The notes under the pieces were generated by a model. It was not told the origin of the DNA, ran no database searches, and saw only the letters and a list, made by a program, of their open reading frames with translations. 64,000 nucleotides of DNA from Pyrocephalus nanus (Eukaryota > Chordata > Aves > Passeriformes > Tyrannidae), in contig CM076262.1 in NCBI GenBank assembly GCA_038380795.1, positions 68,158,629 through 68,222,628 on the forward strand, read 5' to 3'. Within the stretch, counting starts at the first letter, position 1. Each line of letters starts with the position of its first letter. Positions 12,631-26,776 of this stretch are shown here, piece by piece. The position numbers were made by a program, and so were the translations under genes.

Positions 12631-14117
12631 CTGTGGGCAGGCTGGGGCTTCCTGTGTGCTACGGTACAAACCCGAACAGCAGCAGCAAAGCACCAAGGGG
12701 CTGTGCCATGAGCTCCTGATCCGAGGGTGCCCACACACCAAAGCACAGGAACAGCTCAGAAACTGCTTCCCCCCCTTTCCCATCAGGAAAGCACCAGGGT
12801 AGTGCAGCTACACTCCAGGTTGTGGCCTGCTGGGAATTGCCTCAGCACATGGTATTTGCTCCTTGACTTCTGAGCAGTGGAGACCATGAGGTGATGATAT
12901 ACAATATCTGTTCTGCTTTCCCACTATCGTGTTTCAGTGAAAATCATTGCAACAGATACCACAGAAGCACAATCCGTGCTCAGAAACAGCAGGAAAAGTG
13001 ATCTGTGATACAAGCTTTGTGTGAAAGTGTAGTCTACTACACAAATGAAATCAAGTCTCTGACAGACAGAGGAGGAGAGCAATACAACCCCAGCCCACAA
13101 ACCAGGGCATTCAGATGCATTCACAAAAGATCAGGGCCAGCCATACAAAGGTACTTGAACACAAAGCCCTTTTGTGGCATCAGAAGATGATTGTGATCTA
13201 ATAAGTCCAGCTCAATATCCACCTGAAGCACTTTCAATTTGCTTCTGTGCTTCCTCACTTTTGCTTTCTAGCATTAGGTCCCCATTAGCATCTGAAAGCA
13301 AGCTGCTTGTGCTGAACCCCACAGATTGTCACCCCATGCTCTTTATTCACACTGTGCCAGGTGATTCCAAGCCACAATTACATGGGGGCTCCTTTCCTTT
13401 GCAAACTGTTGCTTTTTGAAGTGGCAGTGTTTTGACTTACTCTGTCTTTGTTAGAAGCTAAGATTGTGCCACTGAAAATCTGTGGTTAAATCTGTCCCCT
13501 ACTGAATGGCAAAACTCTCAGCAACTTCAGCAAGGCCAGGAACAGATACCATCCCCTGTGTCTATAGCAACTCTGAGGCATAAATTGCATCCCTGGAACC
13601 TTACAAGTCAGAAAGCAATGGGTGGTAATCATAATGAAGCTGTTTTTCCCAGGATTCTTAGAAAACAGAAGACAAATAAATAAAAATCCAGAATATTTTA
13701 ACATTTCATTTCCCCAATCCCTCTTCATAAGCAGCTACGAGTCCTCAGACTTTCCCACTGCCAGTGGTCAATGATATCACTCACAATTTTTCTTCACCCT
13801 TCATTCGCTGGCCTTTCCTAGGGCTGTTACAGTTTCCTGTGGGCTTTGTGTCATTTGTGTTTTTCTTGGCCGTAAGCTGACCTGAAAATATGAGGCTATT
13901 TCAGGCAAAAGTATCAAAAAACAAAATAAAGTATGCTTTTTCAACCCCTATGGCCACACCCCTATGCCTCCTGCTATTCTACCCACTTAGCATTTTTTAA
14001 AGCATGGCATTTATTCAGTATTTATTTGTGAGTTCAACTGACATTGCAGGAATACTCGAGGCAATCAGAGTATAAATACAGAGGCTGCAATCTGGCAATA
14101 GAATCCTGTTCATTTGA
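12631..14117. other. Unique noncoding DNA
   Basis: Nothing recognised before the CR1 at 14118. A CpG-containing stretch at 13800-13890 (CATTCGCTGGCCTTTCCTAG to TGGCCGTAAGCTGACCTG) looks unlike the decayed background, but no specific function can be read from it. Confidence 0.45.
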
Positions 14118-14541
14118 TGACCTGGCTGAGGGGATTGAGGGGACTCTCACTCAGTTCACAGGTTGGGTAGGAGTGTGGATCTGCTGGAGGGCAGGAAGGC
14201 TCTGCAGAGGGATCTGGACAGGCTGGAAGGAGGTTGTACCAATGTAGGGGTTGGTCTCTCTGTCTAGGCAATAAGTGACAGAATAAGAGGAAATGGCCTC
14301 AAGTTTCATCAGGGGAGGTTTAGGTATGTTATCAGGAAACTTTTCTTCACTGAGTTATCATGCATTGGAATGGGCTGCCCAGGGAGGTGGTGGCATCACT
14401 GTCACTGGAAGTGTTCCAAAAACTTGTAGATGTGGCACTTAGGGACATGGTCTACTGGTGGAGTTGGCAGCACTGGGTTAATGGTTGGAGTTGATGATTT
14501 TAGAGGTCTTTTCCAACCTAAATGATTCCATGATTCTGTAA
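14118..14541 (+). mobile_element. CR1 LINE 3' end
   Basis: This is the last about 420 bases of a CR1 in sense orientation. It includes GGCAGGAAGGCTCTGCAGAG, AATAAGAGGAAATGGCCTCA, GGAATGGGCTGCCCAGGGAG and the terminal TTTTCCAACCTAAATGATTC, ending in ATTCCATGATTCTGT. That is the normal CR1 3' end, with the ATTCTATG-type repeat in degenerate form. The element is 5'-truncated, as is typical, and diverged by scattered substitutions. A 162-codon reverse-strand frame runs from 14890 into it and is not a gene. Confidence 0.93.
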
Positions 14542-17500
14542 ATTCTTGCAAAAAGCCACTGACAGAAGCTGTGCCGTGACCAGCTCCTTGGTTTCTCCCA
14601 TCATCCAAAGCAGGCCTCCTCAAGCCACAGCAGCATGGAAAAGCAGCCCTCACCCTGCTGACCAGCAGCACCTTCCAGCACTGCCTGGGTGTTCCTCTGG
14701 GGGTTTCCTCCATGTGGCTTTCCCCCTGAGCAGGCTCTGATGGGATGGCAGGATTAGGGGATACCACAATACATACACAGGCTGCACTTCCAGCCTTCCC
14801 TTTCTTCTCAGAAACCTTCCAAGCTTGCCATAGTACAAATTGACAGAATATTTTAACAGATTGCCTATATCTATGTGGACAGCCAAACATATAATTGAAG
14901 GAATATTCTAATATTCAATTAGTCATATTTTTCAACTAGTATGAGTCTAACACTGTAATCATGACATTACAGGACACTTGCATGGTTTGATGTGGTCTTT
15001 TTATAATAATATACAAGGCAATGGCATCATTTTTCCAACTGAAAATCTACATGGTGGCACTGAATCTAAGTTTTTCCAGTTGCTGAAATGAATCTCACCG
15101 CTCAACAAGAAGATATGAAAAAGCCCTGAAGTGAATAGTGTTTCTAATTTACTGAAAGGTGCACATAAAACAAAACAACCTTTTTTACCATACTCTGACA
15201 GATTTGCAGCAGAAGGTGCTTATGCTCTGATCCAGCAAAGCAGGTGGGCACAAAAACAATCTTCTGAAGCAACAGAGCTCACCTGAGTCATCCCTACCCA
15301 GAGTAAAGGTGGGAGGGAGTTGGAGGGTATCCACAACCTGGGTGATTCCTGAAGAATTTTAATCTAATCATGGCTTTGGAAAACGTCCAGTCTGTCGTTG
15401 TAACAGTCTATCTAAGTGACCAGAAAACTTGTGAAAGAGCCATCTGGACAAGGCCAGTGAGACAAAGCTCCCCCCTCAGAGCCAAATAAGCTGTACAGTG
15501 GATATTTGGTGGCCCCTCAGCTCTACAGCCACGCATCAGAGATGCACAGGCAGATGGTTCTTCTTATTGTTGCTCTTCTTATTGATCTGGTTTCTGTTCC
15601 CTACTCCTACAAGGCAGCAGAGGCATCAAAGAAGGCTTAACACTGGATCATAACCATGCATTCAAGTCACCTCTCCCCTGAAGAGCCCACCTGCTCCTCA
15701 GGTCCTGATCTCCCCTGTAAAACAAGCCAACACCCCTCAACTATTCTGCACCACAGCTGGTAACTTATGTCTTGTCAGTGCTCACCTTCCACTTGGGGCT
15801 TTGTCTGAAGACAGCAGGAGACTGGGGATACAACACTGCCTTTAGACTCTTATTGCAACACATAATTATTCTTCATTTAATCATTTCCTTCAAGTGCTCC
15901 AGTGACTCATTATAAAATCAGTGATATTCACCCACATGAATACAAGCTAGCAGGGCTTCAGACAAAAACATGCAAAGATTTTTATCTCTGCTTTTCATCT
16001 GCAGCTGACTTCTCTCCAGCCTTGCTACGGCTGCTTTGATCTCACTCTGGCCAGCTTCCATGCCATCTTTCACTTCTTTTGGGAAAGACTGTACTGTGTC
16101 ATTGTCAGAGTGGTTTTATGCCAAGCTCCTTCTGTTCAGAGACGAAATTTCCCAAAGTGGTACCTAATTCTCCTTTCCTAGACTCTTATTTGAGCACTTT
16201 GGTAATTGGTTTTGGTTTTCAAAGATTTGGAGCATAAGGCATCTTCTGACAGGAGGTATCAGGTGCAGCTTTATGGAAAACAGAGATCTTGTTTTCATGT
16301 TCTTAAATAGCAAATTAGAATTACAGGTTTCCATTTGTGGGCTCAAAGATCTTGACAGGAATGCTTATCCACTGGATTATAGTTCCACATCGTTTGGCAG
16401 CGATCACTCAAGTTGCCATGAACAGTTTAAATCTCCACCAGTCACATAATTTTTCTCACTGGAAGCAAGTAGCTGGGTAAAACCAGATGGTGCAGGATCA
16501 AAATGTTAAGAGGTGTCCATATGGCACATGGGTCTAATAGACAGAGTTACAAGACCTCTAAATGGTACCAGAAGTAGACAAGTGCCACATCACAGTTCCA
16601 TAACTTCAGCCCCTTTCTAACTATTTCTGGACAGCAATGTACTGCCTTGGGATGGGATTCCAAACTTTCATCCATCTAATATATGTATGTTTCACCATCA
16701 TAATGATCTATTTTAAAATGTTTCATATATTTAACCTTAACTCTGTGAGACATTAACTTTTAGATTTAGCCTGGACTGTTAACCTGGTTGTGGAACAAAC
16801 CTCATTGGTCTTCTGGATTGACAGTTCTCCAGCCTCTAAACCCAATAGCACTCTGAAGATTTACTAGTATCAAGCTCTGAGGTGGCTAAATCATCTTGGG
16901 CATTATTTAGCTGCAATTTGCTCTATGGATATTTGGGAAAAAGCACTTCAGCCCAAGGGAAAATAAAACAAACTGGGCTCCTCTCCATCATCATCCCTTA
17001 ACACTGGTGTGTGTGCAAGACACAGTAACAGCCAAAGCTTAAAAAAAGGGCCAACAGCCTCTTATCTTCCTCTTTTTATGCTACTCTTGTCACTCAGACC
17101 TGGACTGGGTTGGATGGACTAGACATCATAACAACCTGACAGAGGCTGCCCATGAAAAGTGGAAACTGCAAACATCCCCAGAGATTTACCCTTTGGAGTA
17201 CACCTTGTCATTCTCTGTGATGGAGCCTGTAAGTTGTTAGGAAGCTGCACTAGGTTGATCAGATTTCCCTCATATCCCTACCTCTCTCCTTGTTTCTCTA
17301 AGGTAGCTATAGCCCATGCACTAAAACACTGGAGGAAAATGTAATCTTGATCACTGCCTGCCAACAAAAACCTGTAGGCTGACTGGTACAAGTTTAGGAC
17401 ATTTCCCATATGTCTACTCAAATTAAATGGCAAAAGATGTCCCACAAGCTGTAGCTTGAAATCCCATCAAAACCATATTGTATTTCCTCTCAAGGAAAGC

Positions 17501-18635
17501 ATATTTACTCTTTAGTTTTAAAAGAGCCACTGCTCTTTCCTGTTCTAGCAGTAGGTGAGAGGTTTGCTAGCATGACATCTCTGTGATATGGGATAACACC
17601 TTCTCCTGTGGGAGCTGCAGTAACATGACTTTATATACTACGAATTGTCCTTCAAAGTTGCATTTTCTGCCCGCATCAGAAAACAGTGGCGGTGTTACAC
17701 ATCACACTGTGAGGGACACAGTCTCTACGCCTTCAGCTCTCCACAGTCACGTCCTGTGTTAATCCAGGGCAACATCATGTTACTCCAATCACTGGAAAGC
17801 TTCACAGAAGTCAGGGCAAAAAAAATCACCAGTGTTAAGTGAAAACAATCGTGAATCAAAGTTGTGCTGCAGCATCAAGATGTTCCAGATGGATTGTAGG
17901 GAACACAAGTGCAGAACGTCAGTGGCATTGGAAGGCTCTGCTGAGTCTGATTTGTAGATTTTTCTTCCTTTCCCTCCCCCACTTTGGTCTCCTTCACCCC
18001 CACCTTATTTTCATCATGTCCCTTTAACAGTGTTCTCAAAGATCCCCATGTGAATTTGGTTCCTTTGGAATGGAGCCCTGCACATAAAATTATCTGAAGC
18101 AATCTTCCTTTTATTCTAATACTGACATTCATAATCCTCTAAGGACTTAGAAGAAAAAGAAGGAATAATATCAATTATGGGAAAAAGGCTTTCATAAACT
18201 GTTTGATCTGTTTTGATCTGTTAAAGTAAAATTTAAAAAAAGCCACCATCATTTGCATAACATTTCCCAGGCTAATCCCCAGTATAATTCAAATGACATG
18301 GTTTAGCATATAGAAAATAATTGAAATTCTTTCTATAGGACAAAACCACAAGGTTTTGTTTATTTAAAATAATTGCAGCTGTGGGACAAGGAACTTTGGC
18401 TGCATCAAACCATCTTCATTAAGATGCTACATAAAATTGCTTTTTCTTTTCATTCTTTTTAGAAGAGAAAGGTGATGACAAAGAAAAAGAAGTCTAGCAA
18501 ATCTCAGTTGTTGGCTATTTCAGCTCTTTGGAAGACACAGGACCACCACACAGTCCCTTCAAGGGCACAGGAAGGGACTGAAAGAGATGCCTTGCACAAG
18601 TAAGAGGAGAAAATCCTCCTCCCCCCAGACAAGGG
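14542..18635. other. Unique noncoding DNA
   Basis: No transposon or exon recognised. A CpG-retaining stretch at 17640-17880 (CTGCCCGCATCAG, AGTGGCGGTGTTAC, AGTCACGTCCTG) may be constrained. A perfect 10-bp doublet TTTGATCTGT lies at 18202-18221. Confidence 0.45.
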
Positions 18636-18771
18636 TATAAATAGCCCTGTGGGAGCTGTTAACCCCTGTCTGCTGCCGACAGGCCTGGTTTGTGCTGACA
18701 GGTGATGCTCTGACTCCCTAACTCCCCAGCTGTGCCCTCAGACCTGGGAAGATGCTCCATGTGTGGTAGGT
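18636..18771 (+). promoter_or_regulatory. Candidate TATA-box core promoter and short first exon
   Basis: TATAAATAG at 18636-18644 is a perfect TATA box in a GGG/CC context, expected to start transcription near 18665-18670. Downstream, an ATG at 18752 (AAGATGCTCC) is followed 12 bases later by a donor-like GTAGGT at 18766-18771. The purine-rich block GAAGGGACTGAAAGAGATGC lies upstream. There is no recognised gene next to it on either side, and no CpG island. It may be an orphan promoter, for example of a lncRNA, or chance. Confidence 0.3.
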
Positions 18772-18789
18772 ATGATACCCCAACATATA

Positions 18790-21078
18790 AGACATCTGCA
18801 ATTAAATATAAATATTGGCTCTAGACTGCCACTTGAAAACACAAGCATTTTAGGAATAAACCTTAAAAACTTGGTTCCTCTCCCCACTTCTATGTCTGCT
18901 TTTGCTCCATATCAACATAAAAACATCATACTTGCAATTTTACTTACAGGTTAATATTTGGGAGGATTTAGCTTAAGTCCCTGGATTGTTCCAATTTCTA
19001 CATTACTCCATGTTCACTGTAAGTATTTGTCGAAAAAATAAACAAAATATTAAAGTATTCTCCCACTTCTCTGAGGAATAAACTAGGAGAGTCACAAGCT
19101 CTGGTAGCCATATGCTTTTTCAAGCTGGGACAGCTCCAGGAATTATGAATCTCAATTATATTTTTATGCTGTGGTTTTCTTGTTCCAAGTGAAGAGCAGA
19201 GCCCTGATCCATGGTCTGGGCACCTGCAGTTGGAGTCAGAGCTGGGATTAGGATTCACACTGCTCTAATTCTTGCTCGTGCTGCTTCCTCTGCATGAAAG
19301 AACAACTGTCTTAGAGTTGTGCACTTGCTGTCAGACAGGATACATTCCCAGAGCTCCTGGACCCTCCACGCCTCCCTCTCTTCCCCATCTGACAGACCCC
19401 TCAAGCCCAACTTGGAAAACTTGTTTGCAGTTTTATGGATGCTGAAAAGAGATAGGGCTATTTTTTCTTTCCTTTCACTGCTGGACAAAACTTGTCCAGC
19501 TTTATTTTTTCTGTCCTTTTGTAATTCCCAAAAGAATATCCTGGTCTTTTGCCACATCTACTTCCAGTAGAAAGTCAGAGTTTCCAAGGCACACACAAAT
19601 TGAAAAGATTGGAAGCAACCTTAGCAGTAGCTTTCCCAAATTTCATGTAAAGTATCGACAGAACAACCAGCAGCTGAGGTGAAGATAAGAGGGATGCATT
19701 CACTTTCATTAACAGATTTCAAAATAGTTCATATTTTGAGAGAGCATTTTTACTATAACTCTTAAATCACATAGAAATACCACTTGTCACATTAGCATAC
19801 TCCAATAAATTATTATAAAGTGCTTTCCTATATCCAGGTAAACATAGACTGCATAGCTGACAGTCAAATGAGCAAAATTAATTGGCATTAACCTGTTTCT
19901 ATGGAGTTGCATTGATATATCTCACAGTGTTTGATGCTGATAAATTTTACAGCCACTAGGAATATGGGCTTGTAACTTTTAAAGAAAATATGTGTTTCTG
20001 AACCACACAGCTGCAAAAAATAGCTAGAAAGTGTAACCAGTGTTTGTGTCCAAGAGTCAACCCTCCCAGCTTCATACTTTGCATTTCACCTTATTACTAG
20101 ACTTATGATTCCTCAACACTGAAGATCCTACAGAGGACTCACGAAGCTACTGCACTGTGGAATTTCTTCCATGTCTTTCTGCCGCTTCATTGCTGTGGAA
20201 CAACCAGAAAACTCCCTGTCTGCCTTTTGTGCTGCAGTGTCCCACACACAACCCAGTATGAACCACAGGTACTGTCAGACTTTGCTTTTTTCTTCAGCTT
20301 TAGCAAATGCAACACACTTAGAAGCATAACTTAGAGGTCCTTAGAGCACACTGCTCTACTATTAATTTCATCTAGGAATGCTCTGCAGCCAGCTGGTTTC
20401 TAACCCCTTACACCAAAAAACTATCAAACCTTCAGACAATTTAAAATGCTGATTTCTGTAAGATTCGGGAGTTCAACAGTATAGGGAACACAAGCTAGAG
20501 GAACTGTCCCCCATCAAAGGCAAACAGATGTTGCTATAACCTTTAAGAAAACCCCTGCTCTTGGAAGTGTTATAGTAAATATGTAAATATGCTTTGAAAT
20601 TGAATATCCTTCCTGAAGTGGAAGCCCTGGAGTACAAGGGCTCTTTGAGAGCATGTTTTGGTTTCATGGGATTGTACATATGCAATCCTGAGCTGTGCCC
20701 CGCAAAGCCAGGAGCCACTGCTACCGTCCCCTCTGGCAAGAACTGTGCCAGGGAGAGCAGCAGGAAAGGAACGTGTGTGCACTGGGGCTGCAGTCACAGG
20801 CCTCTCACCGGGCACCACGAATCTATCACCCCAACATACCACAGGTGGAGGGTTTCTGCCTTGATATAAAACCATCTCAAACATTTTTCATGTCCCTTCC
20901 CACCTCTTTCATGTGGAGTTCCCTCACCTCCCACAGCTTTTCACTGGCCTGTTCATTAAGCTTCTGCTTCCAGTAATAAAAGGTCTCAGAGCTGGCAGAA
21001 GTTGCATTGCCATTACATCTGCACTATTAGAAATTAGCTGCACTTTCTTTGTTTACTCTGAAAGAGAAATGAAAGTCC
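18790..21078. other. Unique noncoding DNA
   Basis: AT-rich sequence between the TATA-box candidate and an antisense CR1. The frames at 19255-19557 (minus, 100 codons) and 20570-20884 (minus, 104 codons) have no domain or splice context that I recognise. Confidence 0.45.
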
Positions 21079-21300
21079 AGCCCCCTCATCATCCCCACAG
21101 CCTCTACTGGACCTGCTCCAGGAGCTCCATGTCCCTCCTGTCCTGAGGAGCCCAGAGCTGGACACAGCACCGCAGATGTGCCTCCCCAGGGCTGTGCAGA
21201 GGGGCAGGATCCCCTCCCTGACCTGCTGCCAATGCTCCCCGGACACCATTGGCCTCCTGGGCCTCAGGGCACACTGCTGGTCAGGGACAGCTGGATGTCC
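21079..21300 (-). mobile_element. CR1 LINE fragment (antisense)
   Basis: The sequence CTGGACCTGCTCCAGGAGCT, CCATGTCCCTCCTGTCCTGA and GAGCTGGACACAGCACCGCA is the reverse complement of the CR1 segment near the end of ORF2 and the start of the 3' region. It continues with GGGGCAGGATCCCCTCCCTG, matching the family's conserved GAGGGAGGTGATTCTGCCCC on the sense strand. The 3' terminus is missing. Confidence 0.88.
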
Positions 21301-24300
21301 TCCAGAACCTTCTCAAACATTTTCCCTTCTCAGAGATTTTCCTTCAGAGGGAAAACCAGCCCACCCATACACTGAAGAGGATTGGGAAGCAGGAGCACCC
21401 GTTGGTCTTTGTTTCTAATTGTGGAACATGGGTTGGTGTTGCTACAGTTAGCTATGTCTCAGCTGTGGTACAGGAAAGGACATTTCTGGGCCAGGAGAAA
21501 AGCAGAACAAACCCAAAGGGTTTGGGGGATTCAGCAAGAGCACAAACACGGGCACCTCATGGAAGAGACTGCATGGTGCTGGGTACAGGGAACGTTCTCC
21601 AAGGGAAAGGTACAGGATGATGATAAGGTGCTTTCTGTAAGGCCACTGCCTTGACCTTAAAATCTCTTCAAGGGTGATATTTTGCCCTCGCAAGCAGCCA
21701 GTGTGAACAGTGGGTACCTCATGGTCAGCTTGAATAACTGAAACCAAATCACGTTACAAAGCATTTCATCTTCTGCACAATTCATGTCTCATAAATTAGA
21801 GGCAGGGGATTCATAAGCTACCCATTGCTTGTGAAGTATCTTCCACAAATATTCCCTTGGACCATCTCCAGGGGAAAGAGCGCTCTCTCTATTCTGTAAC
21901 TCCTTCAGAAACCTACAAAAGGCATCTGGAGAGAGTTCATATGCAGAAAACCCCAACAACCCTTTGCTTTACGGGTGTAACCCTGAGATTTCAAAGGGCT
22001 TTCTCCTCTGAGGGGCTGCCAAAACTTCCTCTGTTCCCAGACAGACTGTGTGGATCACACAGTCACATAGCAGTGCCCACAGCTGCAGGACCAAGGGGGA
22101 GGGCTGGGCTGAGATGTGACCCCTGAGCAGTGTGGGGAGGCTCCGGGCAAGGTCCCACTGTGGCTCCTGCCCTGGTGTCCATCCCACATTGGGGCTGGGC
22201 TGGAGCACGGGCAGGCAAGTCTTGAGGAGGACTTAGGGGAGGCAGCTGCAGAAAAAGCACGAGGAACAAACAGCTACTCCTTGGTTTTGCTTTGGGACAA
22301 AACACAGGCAAGAGGGAGACACTTGATTTACCTAATCATGCTTCTAGTTTTCATTATGGAAAGACAGGGCACATTGACAGTGCTGGAAAATCCACCCAAA
22401 CTCCAGCCTCATCCTTTATTTTTCCCTTTCCTGCACTCATAGAGGGGCTGGAAGTTGATCATGGGGGAGGGTCCTCATCTGCACTGTACTGATTTGCAAA
22501 GGCAGTCATTCAAAAATAATATTCTGGGTCGAGTTCCTGGAGAGGGATGTTGGGGTTTTGTGGTGGGGAGAAGCTGGCAACCTTGACTGTAAAAATCTTC
22601 CTTCACCCCTTACATATTTATTGGCTTGTTTTCACACCTTGCCCTCTTTGAAGGATTATATGCAGTAACACGATGCTGTCTGGAGCTTCAGACTTTTCAA
22701 AGGTGCATTCAAGCCTGAAGCAAAGCCTTGCACCCCAAAAAGTACACCCCCCTTAAAGTCAGATCTGCACTGATTGCCTTCCTAAACTTTCCCTGCCTTT
22801 CTGTGTGTGAAAGAACTGTGCCACTTCTGTGTGTTCTAACACATCCTTCTTAACAAAATTGCCATATCTAAAGCTTTAACTGCCATATGTCCTATGCAGA
22901 CATATGAAGCATATTTCTCCTTTATTCATATTTTATTGGAAGCCTTACAAAGCACACAGACCAGATGCCAGTACATCAAATTCATCGTGCCGAGCCTTGA
23001 TTATCCAGCCCCTGAAGCCCCAGCACTGCCATACAATCCTTCCTTTCAGGAAATAAAAGCCCCAGACCAGTTTTCCCACAGGACCACTTGTGGGTAGGAG
23101 CTGAAGCCCTTATTACTGGAGGTTCCTTGGATACGATTTAAGGTTTGAAAGTCCCTCAGATGGCTGTTCACTCATCATAACGTGCCTCTCAAAGGCTAGG
23201 CTTGAGCTCAAAGCTGGTACACCCACCCAAAACCAGGGAAGCACTCAGCCAAATATCTACTTCCAGCTTAGTTGCAGCAGCCTTCTCTTTTTCTCTGAGT
23301 AGGAATGCAGCAGATGAGGAGGGATATAAGCATACACAGAAGGCAACATCCCAAATATCCACCACCAGAAGCTGCTACTATGAGTGAGGAAACTTCCTGG
23401 TAGTCACAGCAAAACAGGGCTGTATCCTGAACCAAATCAACTTTGCAAAGAGGAGATAAAAAAGGTTCCCTGAGAGCTCGATATGCTATGCCATGACAAA
23501 ATACCAACTAAAAATCAATGAATAGAGCAAGATTATCACTAGCCTGACATTTCCTCCTATAGTTTGTGGTGTAAATCAAAGCATGACACACTCCGGAATT
23601 TTACATTTATTTACATGTGTTTGGGCTGACCATGTTTACTCACTCAGGGTTTCCACTCCACCACTTGTTAACGCACTTGGCATGGTCTCATGTAAATACA
23701 TCTAGGATTTCAAAGGAGGGTCATTCTCTGTTCCCCCCTCCACGCAGGGGGAACATGCCAGAACTATGCTGAGGATATGGAATGAGATCACTCCAGCTCA
23801 GTCACTGTGGGTGGGTAACGATGAGGTTCCCTCTGGTGTGTGCCAATGTATTCCAAACCCTCATTATAGTCATGATATATTCATAGGAACACAACAAACC
23901 CATCTTTGAAACTGTTCCTCGATTTTCATTCTACTTGCTGCTTTATGGCAGCCACTCCTGCAGTGCTTTTCTGCTGATGTAATGCTAACTGGCAGAAAAC
24001 GGGGGAAAAGGCAGGGGGGTGGTGAACCGAGGACAAATGGATATAAGGGAATGCAAGGAAAGGATGGTGGAAGACAAGGATGGAAATCCAGGGCTCCAGC
24101 ACACATCTGAGGGTGTAACTTCAGACCAGTTCTAACCCCTGTTGGAAAATCACTATGAGGAGTTAGCTCTGTGTGGAAATCCCAATGTGTGGAAGTCCCA
24201 ACACTCCCATGTGTGGTCAGCCCAAGGGGAGACTCTGCACTCAGGTCACATTCACTGCACTCAGAGTCATGCCCTGTCAAGCCCGTGCTCCTTTTTTGTT

Positions 24301-25579
24301 ATTTAGAGCTTGGCAGGTAAAGCAAAGCTTCTTAAAACCCAGCCAGGCACTGGAAGTTGCAAAAATTTCAGGGTTTTTGGTCAAAAAGGGGTTCAGTGCT
24401 ACACAAGGGAAGAGATGCCTCTCTCAACCAAAAAATTCCTGCAGCAATTCCTTTCCTCTGTGAGTCCAAGGAATTGCCTTGGTCCTTGCAGAAGCAGTGC
24501 CCTGCAGTGCATAAACATCAGTTCTGGTCCCAGCTGGCATGGAAGTTTTTTCATATTTATTCTGTGCTATTGTGGGAATAAAGTCTATGTTGGTCCTTGC
24601 TTTATTTTTTAGACTTTATAGTAAAGAGTTTTGAATTTATTTTACTTAGAATAGAATTTTCTTTCTTTTAAATACATCTGGCTATTTGGCATAAAATAGA
24701 GCTATAGCTGGCTCAATCCCTAGAGTTTAAAGGAATATTTCAGGTCACAGGGGATTTAGCTCAAAATTTATTTCAGGATTATGCACTCGAGGATTAAGGC
24801 AAAATAAAATCCATGCAACACTTACTATTTTATATTTAAAATTTAGAACTGCTTTGAAAAACCCAGCCAGAAAAAATATATTTCTTTAACTTGTAAAAGA
24901 TTATTGTTAATCTTTCAAGTTTTAGTGATGAAGTTATCTTTCTGGAAACTGTACATATCTGTGAAACGCCTGTTTGCATGCAATGACAGGATTTCTTGAA
25001 GTCGCACTTCAAGTGAGGGTTTTTGTTTGTTTTTTATTTTGTTTGAGGGATGTACCACATTGATAACCCTAACTCTTCTACTGTACTTAGGATGGGATTT
25101 CTGAAAGCACTCATTATTGCATCTAACTCTAACTCAGCTCCATCCCAGTGGTGGCTTAAATGGGAGCAGAATTATGCCATCTTAGAAGACTTTTGAAAAT
25201 CCCCAATTCATCCCTCCTTTAGACCATAATAACTCATTTTTGCAGGGTACTGAATTAACACTCTTAAGAACACCGTTTTTCATGGTTCGAGAGGAATGTA
25301 AGGTGGAACTTTAACATCTGGGTTTCTAAAAGCCCAAAAACATTGGGCTTTCCCCCAGGTTTGGGGGGAGACACCAACTTCAGGACCGACAGCCGGTGCT
25401 GTGGGGCTTGTGGGGCAGCTTTTGAGATGGTGTAGGAGATGTAACTCCTCTGAGATACAGTTTTCAGTGGAACTATGGCAGCTGAGCTGCTATGTCTAGC
25501 TTCAAACAACCTCTGCATGATTTCCTGGGTGGTTTATGTTACTCAAGGACAGCTGGTACATGTGAACCCTTCAGACCAG
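21301..25579. other. Unique noncoding DNA
   Basis: No repeat or exon recognised. The 22030-22260 stretch is GC-rich with overlapping frames on both strands. The 136-codon minus frame at 23870-24280 is proline-, histidine- and serine-rich without a domain. Confidence 0.45.
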
Positions 25580-25665
25580 ACCCCCCTCCAGAGCTGCCTC
25601 CAGCTCTGGGGTCCCAGCACAGGAATGACATGGACCTGTGGGACCAAGGCAAAAATGAGCTTGTT
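25580..25665 (+). mobile_element. Short CR1 LINE fragment
   Basis: CAGACCCCCCTCCAGAGCTG followed by CCAGCTCTGGGGTCCCAGCA and GGAATGACATGGACCTG matches the CR1 segment also seen at 47758-47825 (GAGACCCCCCTGCAGAGCTG, GGAGGGACATGGAGCTG). Only about 85 bases remain, flanked by unique sequence on both sides. Confidence 0.75.
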
Positions 25666-26776
25666 TCCTGCTTTCCAGTGTAACATCCCTTTCCCTACAT
25701 CACGTTTAAATGTTGTCTATCTGCTATCCCCTTCCAGTCAGCTCCCACCAGGGCTGACTACAGCAAAACAGCTCTTGTGAGCTCTGCCATATGATGATTT
25801 ACCTGAATTCAGTTTTTGTATGGAACTACCCAGCTCAGATGAGGAGCACTTTTAATACTTCTTGGGAAGGCCAACAGCAGTGCTGAGAGGGACTCAGCAC
25901 TTCCAGCAACTGGCAGAAAGAGGAGAAGCTCTGAGAGATCAACCACATGGATGAACAGCGCGAGGCTGGGCAAAAGCACGTTTGAATGGCCGTGAGGAGG
26001 AGCCCCAGCAGCCCCTTCAGCTCCTTGCTCCCCTGCTGGGACAGGTATTCTATGCATTGTTTTTTTCTCATCTTGAACTACAGTTTGACTGAAACTCGTC
26101 CTAAGCAAGCCCCTTCACTCCCCCGCAGCTCTGCAGCACAGCGGTTGTGTTTGAGAAGCAGGAGTGGTTTTGTGCAGGATTTGTGGATGTATCCGCCGTG
26201 GGAGGAGAAACTATTTTTAGACATATCCTGATGCCTCATTGTGTTTATGTAGAAAATTCAAAAACAGTTGGTCAGAAAAAATTTGCCTTTTTACCATGTT
26301 AGCACATGAGTGAGAGCTGACTCACATTTTTATTATCTAAGTGGGTCTCATCTACTGGAACCATCATTTCTAGCAGTCATAGCTTGTACTTCTCACATCA
26401 TCAGTTCCTTCTCTGCATGTCTCTCCCACACATATTTAACCTTTCCAGTATCAAGAATAAGGGAAGTGGGAACACCCTATTCACTGCAGTATCCAAAATA
26501 AACCACTCTTTTGGGGTTAAAATCAGAATAGCAATTCCAGGATATAGACACTGCTCAGCATCTGCCACCTGCTTTGTGCAAAGGTGCTCTGGAAGGCCAA
26601 GGGGAAGCCCCAACAAGCAAAGGCTGCCATGAGTTTAACAGAGGAGTCTTTGCTAAGCTATACCAAATAAAGTCACACTTCAGGATATCAATTTTTTTTT
26701 CAGTGTGGTATTTTCACACAATGATTAATACACCTGAGTTCTGTGGCATGAGACAGGTCTCGTGAATCATAAACAA

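Noticed and set aside
14402..14890. 162-codon minus-strand frame
   Set aside because: It enters the antisense of a CR1 3' end, and the rest shows no domain.
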